A DNA stretch of 37,767 bases from WRHT01 sp031550525 (GCA_031550525.1 JAVBON010000029.1:1-37767), one strand, 5' to 3'; positions 24,767 to 33,125 are shown, counted from the first letter of the stretch. Numbers and translations: made by a program. The notes: generated by a model not told the origin, from the letters alone.

Positions 24767-24963
24767 CTTGCGCGCAAGTTTAAGTTGACCTGAAACCGGC
24801 TTGAGAGTTATAACCAGCCATAAGTGCAAAATTGCACTATTGTTCTTTCCGTACAAGCATCAGATTCTTTTGGTTTGTTCTAGCCGTCGCTCTTCCCATA
24901 CGCGCTGATTTAAACGTTAAGTATATAAACTGTCTGGATCTTAACGACAAAAGAAGGAGCAAA

Positions 24964-26049
24964 ATGATGTTGAGGAAAAAATGGTTTCTGGCTTCGCTGC
25001 TTGCGCTGTTGGTAGCCGCCTTTGCCATGCCGCAAGCCGCTGTTGCCGCAAAAAATTTTAAAAACCTTGCCTTTATGGGTGGGTATGTGGAGCGCCACCC
25101 AACACCTGTACGCTACTGGAACCCCTGGATGGAGAGAGCCAAGCAGGAAACCAACGGCGAGTTGACTTTCAACTACTTCTCCTCCACCACCCTTTACCCT
25201 GAAAAAGAAGCTTTTGCCGCCGTATCCGACGGCCGCACCGACTTTGGCGTGGTGCGCGCCAGCGCCTTCCCCGGCAGCATGAACCTGATGAGCGCCATGG
25301 ACCTTGCGGGCGTTTCACCCAACGCCATAGTCGGTTCTCTGGCCGGCTGGGATTTGATTCAGGAGTTCCCCGAAGTGCGGGCGGAGTTTCCCCAAAACAC
25401 GCTTATCTACACTTGCTGGGCCTCGGCCTCGTATCAGATTCATTCCATCAAGCCCATAAGAAACCTTGCCGAGCTCAAGAGCAAAAAAATAATAGTGTGG
25501 GACGCCACTACCCTTGACATAGTTAAATCCATGGGCGCCAACCCTGTGCGCATGGTAGGCACAGACTCCTACCTGGCTCTTTCAAAAGCCATGGCCGATG
25601 GCGTTTTTTGCCCCATAGCCCCCATACGCTCCATGAAAATAAGCGATGCTGCCAAATACCACCTTATGCTCAACATGGGCACCGGTTCTTTTAACTATTT
25701 CGTAAACAAGACCCTGTGGGACTCCATGCCCGCACATTTGCAAAAATGGCTTACAGACAACGGCGGCAAGTCCATGGCCCTTGGCGTGGGCAAGAGCCTT
25801 GAAGACGGCCAGAAAGACGATATCGTGTGGATGCAGGGGCAAGGGCACGAGTTTATTTACCCGTCAGACAAAGATCGCGAAGCATTTTTGGCCACGGTCG
25901 CGCCGCTGCGCGAAGCGTGGGTAAAAGACTGCGTATCGCGCGGCTTTGATGAGGCTCTGGTACGTAAAGTACTGAAGTTTGCCATTGATCGTTCCAACTT
26001 CTATACCGACGAAGTGCGCAAGGGCGTTTACGGCGATTACAAGATATAA
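24964..26049 (+). CDS. TRAP transporter solute-binding protein, DctP family (SBP5)
   Basis: 361 residues from ATG 24964, or 360 from 24967, with AAGGAG directly upstream. The frame extends back to 24832 but that part lacks a ribosome site. The signal peptide ends QAAVA before AKNFKNL. Its N-terminal half resembles SBP3 (RYWNPWMERAKQETNGEL). Its middle shares YQIHSIKP and MGANPVR with SBP4. The C-terminal part (DKDREAFLATVAPLREAW) is its own. It is the SBP closest to the DctQM gene, 738 bases before it, but a hairpin, a terminator and a separate promoter lie in between. Confidence 0.93.
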   Translation: MMLRKKWFLASLLALLVAAFAMPQAAVAAKNFKNLAFMGGYVERHPTPVRYWNPWMERAKQETNGELTFNYFSSTTLYPEKEAFAAVSDGRTDFGVVRASAFPGSMNLMSAMDLAGVSPNAIVGSLAGWDLIQEFPEVRAEFPQNTLIYTCWASASYQIHSIKPIRNLAELKSKKIIVWDATTLDIVKSMGANPVRMVGTDSYLALSKAMADGVFCPIAPIRSMKISDAAKYHLMLNMGTGSFNYFVNKTLWDSMPAHLQKWLTDNGGKSMALGVGKSLEDGQKDDIVWMQGQGHEFIYPSDKDREAFLATVAPLREAWVKDCVSRGFDEALVRKVLKFAIDRSNFYTDEVRKGVYGDYKI

Positions 26050-26059
26050 ATAAGCTTAG

Positions 26060-26100
26060 ACATTCCGTGGCTGCCTGCTTTGCAGGCAGCCACGGAATGT
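26060..26100 (+). terminator. 19-bp perfect hairpin after SBP5
   Basis: Arms 26060-26078 and 26082-26100 pair fully with a TTT loop, 10 bases after the stop. There is no T tract, so this is probably an mRNA 3'-end stabiliser working with the terminator at 26125. Confidence 0.75.
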
Positions 26101-26124
26101 GTGGCGCTTGCTGAAAGCGCCGTT

Positions 26125-26151
26125 AAAGGCCGGAGCACGCACCGGCCTTTT
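26125..26151 (+). terminator. Terminator downstream of SBP5
   Basis: AAAGGCCGG (26125-26133) pairs with CCGGCCTTT (26142-26150), followed by one more T. A small GGCGCTT/AAGCGCC stem precedes it. Confidence 0.7.
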
Positions 26152-26303
26152 GCGCGAGTTGGGCAGCTTGAGTTGATTATATGAGAACTGTGCCAAAGTT
26201 AGGTAAATATATGAATATAATGCATGGCACGCATGCGCTGCGTGAATACATGCCTAAGTTGCTGTAGTCAGCGAGTTTTTAGAGGTATGAATATCAGACC
26301 GAT

Positions 26304-26367
26304 ATGAATGTATTCATTAACTTTACTCTTGTGAGCATTGACACAATCAGTAGTATTGGCATATAGC
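26304..26367 (+). promoter_or_regulatory. Candidate DctQM promoter with upstream palindrome
   Basis: TTGACA (26338-26343), an 18-base spacer and TATAGC (26362-26367), the same hexamers and spacing as before SBP1. The palindrome ATGAATGTATTCAT (26304-26317) lies 20 bases upstream, and TGATAATCA (26384-26392), also present in the SBP1 promoter spacer, lies just downstream. This suggests common control of SBP1 and the permease. Confidence 0.5.
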
Positions 26368-26433
26368 AGTACCTGTAAACGTATGATAATCAAGCATCTG
26401 TAATGAAGTTTCCGCTTTTGACCCGTTTATGAC

Positions 26434-26472
26434 ACAAACAGTAAGTGAAAAAAATCACTTACGTTTGTTTTT
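26434..26472 (+). terminator. Terminator-like hairpin inside the DctQM leader
   Basis: ACAAAC-a-GTAAGTGA (26434-26448) pairs with TCACTTAC-GTTTGT (26455-26468) around AAAAAA, followed directly by more T to 26472. It lies about 60-100 bases after the expected start site and 315 bases before the coding region. It could be an attenuator, or the end of a short RNA of about 100 bases. Confidence 0.6.
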
Positions 26473-26787
26473 CTGTGTTCCGTCCGTCTGCGCGGGCCTG
26501 GCGCAAAGCCGGACAAAAGTTTTTCGCGGCGCCGTTGCGCTGAAAGCGGGCATCTGCCTGAGCCTGCTCAAGCCATCGCACGGTATACCCCAAACGTGTC
26601 AGCCGTTTATTGCTGCAAGTGCGGCGCACGTACTATTGTGATCGGAGGAAGATACAAGCTAGCCCACCGCAATGTTTTACCATTAAAAAGCACGAGCGCC
26701 GTGCGCGATTTCAGTGACTAGAGGATGGAGAAAAACTCCCGCAGGATGTTTTAGGCATTGTTTAACACTCTTTCTTATGAGGTGTTT
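26473..26787. other. Untranslated stretch before DctQM
   Basis: No convincing gene is seen. A 70-codon frame at 26429-26641 starts inside the leader hairpin and has no ribosome site. This would be the distal part of a long DctQM leader. Confidence 0.45.
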
Positions 26788-28704
26788 ATGACAGCAACCA
26801 CCGAATTTTCCTGTCCGGCTATCGACAACCCGTTGGCCGCGCTGGAAAAGATTTTGTTGAAAGTACGCTATTTGGGCATGCTTTCCATGATTATTATCCC
26901 AGTTGTAATTACAGTAGACGTAGTATGCCGCTTTTTCGGCATCGCCGTACCCGGCGCCCTTGAAATGCAGGAAAACCTGCTGGTGCTCAACACCTTTGCG
27001 ATTTTGGCTCTTATTCAGGTACGCAACGCCCACATGGGCATAGACCTTGTTTATGAGCGTATGCCAAGGCCGGCCAAACGCTGGGCGGACGTAACGGTAG
27101 GCATACTTTCCGTTGCGGTGCTGGTAGTGCTTGCCTATGAAAGCGTGCACTCTTTCGTGCTGAAAAGCGGCACGCTCTCTTTTGAATTGTTCGTTCCGCT
27201 GGAAATTTATTACTGGATGCCCATATTCGGTTTGGGCATAACCACCCTGGTGGCCGTGCCGCAAATGCTCAGGGCTCTGGCGCAGGCCGTTTACGAAAAG
27301 CAGTTTATTCCCATGCTCTTGGGTATTGCCACTGCCATGGCTATTCTTTACCTGCCCTTCGCCTACAGGGCCTCATCCCTTGACATAAGCGGGCTGTACC
27401 TTGGCGGCTTGGCCTTCTTGTTCATGTTCTTTTTGCTGTTCATCAAAATGCCCATAGGCTGGGCCATGTGTCTTATAGGCGGCATAGGCATGATAGCCAT
27501 CGCCCGTAACATACCGGCCGCCCTCGCCACCGTGGGCACCACCTCTTACACTGCGGTGGCCAACTACAACTTTATCGCCATGCCCATGTTCGTTTTGATG
27601 GGCAGCCTCATTCTTTTCTCCGGCATCTCGCAAGATCTGTTTGACTGCGCCTCGCGCTGGATAGGGCACTTGCCTGGCGGCATCGGCATGGCCTCGGTTG
27701 CAGGTTGTACCGGCTTTGCGGCCGTATGCGGCGACTCCATGTCCACTGCCGTTACCATGGGCGCAGTAGCCCTGCCGGAAATGGAACGCCTCAAGTACGA
27801 CAACAGCCTTGCGACTGGCGCCATTGCGGCGGGCGGAACCTTGGGCATTCTTATTCCGCCCAGCGGCGGCTTTATTATTTACGGCATTGTGACCGAAGTT
27901 TCCGTCGGCCGCCTGTTTATGGCAGGTATTGTGCCGGGCATAATGCTCTCCATTTTGTTCATGATTTATATTTACCTGCGCGCCAGAAGCAACCCGGCCG
28001 TGGCTCCGGCAGGCCCGAAATACGCTTGGGGCGACCGCATATCTTCCGTAGCTGGCATTTTCCCCATGCTGGGCCTGTTCATATTGGTGCTGGGCGGCAT
28101 AGTTATGGGCCTGTTCAGCCCCAACGAAGGCGGCGCCATAGGCGCTGTGGGCGCTTTCTTCTTCGCCCTGGCCAAGCGCAAGCTTAACCTTTCCAACTTC
28201 AAAGAATCCCTGGTGCAGGCCGGCGTGCTTACCGCCCGCCTGATGTGTATAATGATCGGCGTGGGCGTGCTCGGCTATTTCTTCGCCGCCACCCGTCTGC
28301 CCTTTGTTCTGGCGGACTGGATTACCTCGCTGCCTTTCAACCGTTTCGTCATTTTCGCCATTATCATATTCATCTATATCATACTTGGCTGCATGATGAA
28401 CGTTATACCCATGCTTATGCTCACACTGCCCTCCATATTCCCCACCGTCCTTGCCCTTGGCTTTGACCCGGTGTGGTTCGGCGTGGTCAGCGTAATGGTT
28501 ATGGAAATGGGCCAAATCACTCCGCCCGTGGGCGTTGTGGTGTTTGCGCTGTCAGGCGTGGCAAAGGGCATACCGATGGAAGAAATCTTCAAGGGCGTCT
28601 TCCCCTTTGTGGGCTTGATTATCATAGGCGTAATTCTGGTTACCATATTCCCAGATTTGGCTACCTGGTTGCCCTACAAGATGATGGGACCTGAAGTGAT
28701 GTAA
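26788..28704 (+). CDS. TRAP transporter fused permease, DctQM
   Basis: 638 residues from ATG 26788 (GAGG five bases upstream); a TTG at 26758 would add ten residues without support. The N-terminal part (about 1-165) is a DctQ-like small subunit with four hydrophobic segments and MQENLLVLNTF. A linking segment follows. The part from about 190 to 635 is the DctM large subunit, with GGIGMASVAGCTGFAAVCGDS, TLGILIPPSG and MGQITPPVG, regions typical of the ion-coupled elevator domain. It imports the ligand delivered by an SBP, driven by a sodium or proton gradient. It is the only TRAP permease in the window and presumably serves several SBPs. Confidence 0.95.
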   Translation: MTATTEFSCPAIDNPLAALEKILLKVRYLGMLSMIIIPVVITVDVVCRFFGIAVPGALEMQENLLVLNTFAILALIQVRNAHMGIDLVYERMPRPAKRWADVTVGILSVAVLVVLAYESVHSFVLKSGTLSFELFVPLEIYYWMPIFGLGITTLVAVPQMLRALAQAVYEKQFIPMLLGIATAMAILYLPFAYRASSLDISGLYLGGLAFLFMFFLLFIKMPIGWAMCLIGGIGMIAIARNIPAALATVGTTSYTAVANYNFIAMPMFVLMGSLILFSGISQDLFDCASRWIGHLPGGIGMASVAGCTGFAAVCGDSMSTAVTMGAVALPEMERLKYDNSLATGAIAAGGTLGILIPPSGGFIIYGIVTEVSVGRLFMAGIVPGIMLSILFMIYIYLRARSNPAVAPAGPKYAWGDRISSVAGIFPMLGLFILVLGGIVMGLFSPNEGGAIGAVGAFFFALAKRKLNLSNFKESLVQAGVLTARLMCIMIGVGVLGYFFAATRLPFVLADWITSLPFNRFVIFAIIIFIYIILGCMMNVIPMLMLTLPSIFPTVLALGFDPVWFGVVSVMVMEMGQITPPVGVVVFALSGVAKGIPMEEIFKGVFPFVGLIIIGVILVTIFPDLATWLPYKMMGPEVM

Positions 28705-28748
28705 ACGGCATATGCGCGCCTTGCGCCATATGACCGCGTTGAAATAAC

Positions 28749-28778
28749 AAAGGCGCTGCCGGAAACGGCAGCGCCTTT
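28749..28778 (+). terminator. Terminator of DctQM
   Basis: A 12-bp stem AAAGGCGCTGCC/GGCAGCGCCTTT (28749-28760 and 28767-28778) starts 44 bases after the stop. Its T-rich arm is followed by AAAATT. Confidence 0.8.
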
Positions 28779-28866
28779 AAAATTGCGGTAAAACTTTTTT
28801 GTCAGGTCCTGGTGGAATGAAGAGGAGCCTTGGCTTGTGAAAAGGAAAAAAATTCATGCTGGGAGT

Positions 28867-28892
28867 GTATTCCAGGCAGGCTGCCGGAATAC
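28867..28892. terminator. Hairpin between DctQM and ogt
   Basis: GTATTCC-a-GGCAG pairs with CTGCC-GGAATAC around a single G. On the minus strand it follows ogt by about 36 bases and a T-rich tract comes about 15 bases later, so it may help end the ogt transcript. Confidence 0.4.
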
Positions 28893-28920
28893 AAAGCACT
28901 TAATGTCGGCAAGCCCTAGA

Positions 28921-28933
28921 GGCTGTTTCTAAA
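28921..28933. repeat. Solo end of the MITE-like element at the ogt stop
   Basis: GGCTGTTTCTAAA is identical to bases 15658-15670 in the terminal inverted repeat of the 152-bp element. The ogt stop codon lies within it. No second end is found nearby. Confidence 0.45.
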
Positions 28934-29396
28934 GCAGCACTCCCTCCAGGCGCAGCAGCCTTTGCTTTATATGCAGCCCTCCGCCGTAGCCCACCAGCTT
29001 GTTGTCGCGCCCAATCACGCGGTGGCATGGTATTACAATGGCTATGGGATTTTTATTGTTGGCCATGCCCACAGCCCGGCAGGCTTTTGGCCTGCCTATG
29101 GCGCAGGCTATATCGGCATAACTGGCCGTAACCCCAAAGGGTATGCGCTCAAGCGCCTGCCAGACATTTTGCATAAACGGCGTGCCTTTCGGGGCCAAGG
29201 GCAAATCAAAGCGCCTCAGACTGCCGCTAAAATACGCGCGTATTTGCCTTTCGGTCTCTTTAAGCAACGGCGAAGAGGCTTCGGTAAGCCTGCCACCGGC
29301 TTCTTCCGCAGCTAAAAACGTAAGGCGGGTAAGCCGCCCGGCTTCTTCCTGCAGGTATAAACCGCCTATTTCAGTTATGAAAATATGAGAAAGCAT
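28929..29396 (-). CDS. ogt: Methylated-DNA-protein-cysteine methyltransferase
   Basis: 155 residues from ATG 29396, with GGAG seven bases upstream; the frame extends nine codons further to a TTG without support. The protein removes methyl groups from O6-methylguanine by suicide transfer to Cys124 in PCHRV (123-127). The helix-turn-helix segment GVTASYADIACAIGRPKACRAVG, with the Arg finger, precedes it (about 88-110). The N-terminal domain is short, as in Ogt-type proteins without an Ada domain. The stop codon sits within a 13-base sequence matching the end of a MITE-like element. It appears monocistronic. Confidence 0.95.
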   Translation of the reverse strand: MLSHIFITEIGGLYLQEEAGRLTRLTFLAAEEAGGRLTEASSPLLKETERQIRAYFSGSLRRFDLPLAPKGTPFMQNVWQALERIPFGVTASYADIACAIGRPKACRAVGMANNKNPIAIVIPCHRVIGRDNKLVGYGGGLHIKQRLLRLEGVLL

Positions 29397-29981
29397 AAAC
29401 AGGCTCCGTGCATATTGTGACAATACCCTACTTATACAAGATGCCTTATTGGAACAAAAGCCGAATAACGCAAGCCATTGCGGTAAATTTACCTTGAATT
29501 TTTAACTTGACCGAGGGCAAACTCCGCCTGCGAAAAACTTGCTGGCATTGCTGTAACCCAGTCTGGCAAAGCATTCTGGCCGACGTATAAATTTGAAGGT
29601 TTAAACGATTCAGCCGTTGTGGCAGTTTTTGCCCGGCAGCAGATGCCTTATGAAAATATTTATAATGCTCTTACTAATCATTTCAACTTATTATCCATAA
29701 AAATCGGACCACATTCTGAGAATTACGGATTTTACCTCTTTTCAAATATTGGGCATGCATTATTTTTGATGCAGGCAGGCCCCGTTAAAATTAAAATTTA
29801 AATCAGGTTTGCAAGGCAGGCGTAACCGTAATTGCGTTCACACGGTAATCGCACACCCAATATGCCCTGTGTAACAAAATTTATTTTTAATTTTACTGTA
29901 GCATTTTAGTCTGGATTAGATTAATATTATATCCATGGAGTTAAAAGAATAAGAAAAATCAGGCATTTTAAGGAGATAACT
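29397..29981. other. AT-rich intergenic region between ogt and the OsmC-like gene
   Basis: About 585 bases carrying divergent promoters for ogt (minus) and the OsmC-like gene (plus). A 60-codon frame at 29619-29801 has no ribosome site and no recognisable product. No repeat copy was seen. Confidence 0.45.
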
Positions 29982-30419
29982 ATGGCACACGCGTTTGATT
30001 TGGAGCTTACCCGTAACTCTGGAAGCCACTGGGACATCAAAACCGGCTCGGCAGCTTTGCCGGTAATCGACTACGATTCAAGCAAACTCACCCCAGAAGA
30101 AAAGGCGGAAGAGCATATGGGCGGTCGCCTTATGGCTGCCGGGGCGCTGGCCTGCTACACCAACTCGCTTTGGAACGACATAGTGCGCGCCGGGGGCACT
30201 CCGGTTTCGCTTAAGGCCCACATTGAAGTGAACAAAGAAAAAGACAGCGCCATGCGTACCAAATTCGGGCCATATATACTCAAGGTAGAGGTAAAGGCCG
30301 ACAACTTCACCCCGGAACAATTCGCGCCCATTCGCAGTGCCCTGATGCGCGGTTCGCTAGTGACCTACACCATGGAAGAAGGCACTGAAATGGATTACGA
30401 AATAGATTTGGTGGATTAG
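29982..30419 (+). CDS. OsmC-like family protein
   Basis: 145 residues, soluble. The central helix GRLMAAGALACYTNSLWND (about 48-66) resembles the Cys-bearing helix of OsmC/Ohr proteins, with Cys58 as the candidate redox cysteine, and the beta-rich halves on each side fit the fold. The second Cys of true OsmC/Ohr peroxidases is not seen, so peroxidase activity is doubtful; it may be one of the small OsmC-like proteins of unknown role. An excellent AAGGAG lies seven bases before the ATG. It stands alone and ends at a hairpin. Confidence 0.6.
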   Translation: MAHAFDLELTRNSGSHWDIKTGSAALPVIDYDSSKLTPEEKAEEHMGGRLMAAGALACYTNSLWNDIVRAGGTPVSLKAHIEVNKEKDSAMRTKFGPYILKVEVKADNFTPEQFAPIRSALMRGSLVTYTMEEGTEMDYEIDLVD

Positions 30420-30461
30420 CAAATCTTCTTGATCGTATTGGCTGAGGCGCTTGTTACAACT

Positions 30462-30487
30462 GAATAGGGGGCTTGTGCCCCCTATTC
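30462..30487 (+). terminator. Terminator of the OsmC-like gene
   Basis: An 11-bp stem GAATAGGGGGC/GCCCCCTATTC with loop TTGT lies 42 bases after the stop and is followed by a weak T-rich tail. Confidence 0.75.
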
Positions 30488-30564
30488 GCTTTGTTGGCAG
30501 GTAATTTATGAAGGGCGTGGCTCTGCTTTGTGGCTAGGGATTTGGCTTACGCCAATTATCATAA

Positions 30565-30775
30565 CGTTGCGGGGACAAGGGGGTTCGAAATAGCACTTCC
30601 ACAGCCCTGCCCGCTATATAACTCTCCAGCCAAAAACCGTTGTGCTTTTGCGATACGGGCTACACCCTTGCTGGTCTGGGCGGACAATTTTGCACGAAAG
30701 CAAAATTGGACGCGAGCAGCGCGAGCGCTCCGCAGGGGTGGGCGCAGGACGTGCCGAATCAAATGAAAAGACTTT
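30565..30775 (-). repeat. Long copy of the dispersed repeat family
   Basis: Same landmarks and order as the copy at 15401: TTGCGGGGACAAGG, GGTTCGAAA, TATATAACTCTCCAGCCAAA, TTGTGCTTTTGC, GGTCTGGGCG, AATTTTGCA, AAAATTGGAC and GCAGGGGTG. It lies between the OsmC-like gene and the 3' end of the ABC-F gene. Confidence 0.8.
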
Positions 30776-30848
30776 TTGACGCTGGCAGAGCAGGCGCGGC
30801 CTGTGCGAGGCAAAAAGACACTCGGGGCTGCACTGTCCAAGGCTGCAT

Positions 30849-32810
30849 TCAACTCTCGCCACCCATGGCGGCTTTGCGGTCTTCTATGCGGGCGAGTTGT
30901 TCCTCCAGCCCGGCCAGCGCTTCCATTACAACTTCCGCGCCGGATTGTAGCTGCCCGAACTCTTTAAGCAGAGCCGAGGCTTGCGCGGAATCGGCATAAA
31001 CAGCAGGGTCGGCCAGCAGGGCTTCTACCACGCTCTGGCGCTCCAGCATGGCTTCCAGCTCTTTTTCCTTTTTGGCGTAGGCCTCTTGCAGCGGCTTTTG
31101 CTCTTTGTACAACTGGTTGCGCAATTCGGCCTGCTCGCGTTTAAGGCGCTTCTGCTCATCGCGCGATACGGCGGATTCGGCCTTTTTAAGCGTAGCGGGG
31201 GCCGCGGCGGTTTGGGCCTCTTTGCGGGCTTTATCGTAACCAGCATAGCCGTCTTCATGCATCACCAGGCCGGATGGAGCAAGCTCCCACACCTGATCGG
31301 CGGCTTCGGCCAGCAGGTGCCTATCGTGCGCCACCATAAGAATACTGCCTTGGAAGGAAGAAAGAGCCTCCACCAGCGCCTCGCGGCTTTCCAGATCCAG
31401 ATGGTTGGTGGGTTCGTCCAGCAACAGAAAATTGCAGCGGGCCAAAAACAGGCAAGAAAGCATCAGCCGGCTTTTCTCCCCGCCGGAAAGGGAACCTACC
31501 TGCCTGTCGAAATAACTCTGGCCCAGCAAAAACAGGCCGAGCACGCTCATAAGCTCTTCTTCGGTGGTTTTGGGGTCGGAAAGGCGGCGTATCTCGCCCA
31601 GCACAGTGCCGTCCGGCCGCAAGGTCTCCAACTGGTGCTGGCTGAAATAGCCGGGGCGCACGGCGGGGCCCATGGCAATGCCTCCGCTTTCCTTTTCCAG
31701 TTTGGAGGCCAAAAGCTTCAGCAAGGTGGATTTACCGCAGCCGTTATGCCCCACCAGGGCGATCTTCTGGCCCCTGTAGATATTAAAGCTCAGGCTCTGC
31801 CACATACGGCGGCCGTCGGCAAAGGCAAAGCGCAAATCCGCCACTGAAAGCACGGTGCGGTCGGTCTGAGGCGGCTCTGGCCAGTTAAAACTGAGCTCGC
31901 GGCGCTTTTGCGGAGCTTCCAGCCCTTCCAGCTCTTTTTCCAGCCGTTTGGCCATCTTCTGGCGCGAGGCGGCCTGCCGGGCTTTGGTGGCCTTGGCCTT
32001 GAAGCGGCGCACAAAATCCATTTTGCGCTCAATCTCGTCTTGCAGCCGCACGGCCTCGCGCTCGCGCTGGCTCTCAAACTCCTCTTGCATGGCGATAAAC
32101 TGGCTGAACGTGCCTTTGCGGTACTGCGGCTTGCCCAAGCCCAAATATAGAAGATGCGTGCCTATTTTATCCATAAACACGCGATCGTGCGCCACAAATA
32201 CCAAAATGCCGCGATAGCCCAGCATGAAATTTTCCAGCCACTCCACGGCATCCAAATCCAGATGGTTTGTCGGCTCGTCCAGCAGCAGCACATCAACCCC
32301 GGCGGTAAGCACGCGGGCCAGCTTGGCCCGCTCGCGCCAGCCGCCCGAAAGAGCCCGCATGGGCAAAGCCCATTTATGCTCTTCAAAGCCAAGGCCTGAG
32401 AGCACTTCTTTGGCGCGCTGCTCCGGGTTGTAGCCGTACTGGTGCTCCAGCTCGGCCTGTCGCGCCGCAAGGCCGGAAAGCGCGGCGGCGTCGCCCGAAG
32501 CCTTTTCCCAATGCGCCCAAAAATCGTTCCAGTCCGGCAGCACTTCCAGCACAAAACTCAGCAGTGGCATGTCCAGGCTGGCCTCGCCCAGTTCCTGCTC
32601 CACATAGCCCAGCCTGCACCCCTTGGGCAGGATTATGCGGCCCGCGTCAAGCGGCTCCGCCCCGGCCATGGCGCGCAAAAGTGTGGACTTGCCGCAGCCG
32701 TTGGGGCCGCAGACGCAAAGACGCACGCCGGACGGCACCTCCAGCGAGAAATCGCTGAAAATGTCACGCCCACCAAAAGACTTGCCAATGTTTTGCAGGG
32801 ATAAATGCAT
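30849..32810 (-). CDS. ABC-F family ATPase
   Basis: 653 residues with no membrane segment. It has two ABC cassettes: Walker A GPNGCGKST (35-43) and GHNGCGKST (354-362), signatures LSGGW (154-158) and LSGGE (441-445), and two LLLDEPTNHLD Walker B blocks. A basic linker between the cassettes (about 240-310) and a C-terminal coiled coil (about 555-650) follow the Uup/YheS pattern. Such proteins act on the ribosome in translation or antibiotic protection; which one applies cannot be told from sequence. It is flanked on both sides by copies of the dispersed repeat. The site AAGGCG precedes ATG 32810. Confidence 0.93.
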   Translation of the reverse strand: MHLSLQNIGKSFGGRDIFSDFSLEVPSGVRLCVCGPNGCGKSTLLRAMAGAEPLDAGRIILPKGCRLGYVEQELGEASLDMPLLSFVLEVLPDWNDFWAHWEKASGDAAALSGLAARQAELEHQYGYNPEQRAKEVLSGLGFEEHKWALPMRALSGGWRERAKLARVLTAGVDVLLLDEPTNHLDLDAVEWLENFMLGYRGILVFVAHDRVFMDKIGTHLLYLGLGKPQYRKGTFSQFIAMQEEFESQREREAVRLQDEIERKMDFVRRFKAKATKARQAASRQKMAKRLEKELEGLEAPQKRRELSFNWPEPPQTDRTVLSVADLRFAFADGRRMWQSLSFNIYRGQKIALVGHNGCGKSTLLKLLASKLEKESGGIAMGPAVRPGYFSQHQLETLRPDGTVLGEIRRLSDPKTTEEELMSVLGLFLLGQSYFDRQVGSLSGGEKSRLMLSCLFLARCNFLLLDEPTNHLDLESREALVEALSSFQGSILMVAHDRHLLAEAADQVWELAPSGLVMHEDGYAGYDKARKEAQTAAAPATLKKAESAVSRDEQKRLKREQAELRNQLYKEQKPLQEAYAKKEKELEAMLERQSVVEALLADPAVYADSAQASALLKEFGQLQSGAEVVMEALAGLEEQLARIEDRKAAMGGES

Positions 32811-32879
32811 AATGCGCCTTATACTGGTTGTTCAAGCCGCGCGCAAGAATTTAGTGCGGGGTGGCCCTATGCGTTGGAA

Positions 32880-33125
32880 AGACATAGTTGATGAAGCCGG
32901 ATTCATGAGCGCCGGGCTGATTCGGCGCATCCCACGCCTTACCCCTGCGGGGCGGCTTCACTGCGTTGCGCCGTCTACTTCCGCTTTCCTGCGGAGGTGG
33001 CTGCCCCAGGCCCCGCGAGGCTGTAGCTCGTATCACAAAAGCACAACGGTTTTTGGCTGGAGAGTTATATAGCGGACAGGGCTGTGAAAGTGCTATTTAG
33101 GCCCCCCTTGACCCCGCAACTTGAG
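32880..33125 (+). repeat. Full-length copy of the dispersed repeat family
   Basis: It runs from GACATAGTTGATGAAGCC to GACCCCGCAACTTGA. Reverse complements of its blocks occur in order in the copies at 15401 and 30565, and direct matches at 35141. It fills most of the gap between the divergent ABC-F and pyrK genes. It is the best reference copy because both ends are clear. Confidence 0.8.

Noticed and set aside
26429..26641. 70-codon plus-strand frame before DctQM
   Set aside because: It begins inside the leader hairpin, has no ribosome site and resembles no family.
27373..28515. 380-codon minus-strand frame antisense to DctQM
   Set aside because: It is His/Gly/Ala/Asn-rich, typical of the antisense of a membrane protein, and DctQM is unambiguous.
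29619..29801. 60-codon plus-strand frame between ogt and the OsmC-like gene
   Set aside because: It is AT-rich, without a ribosome site or recognisable product.
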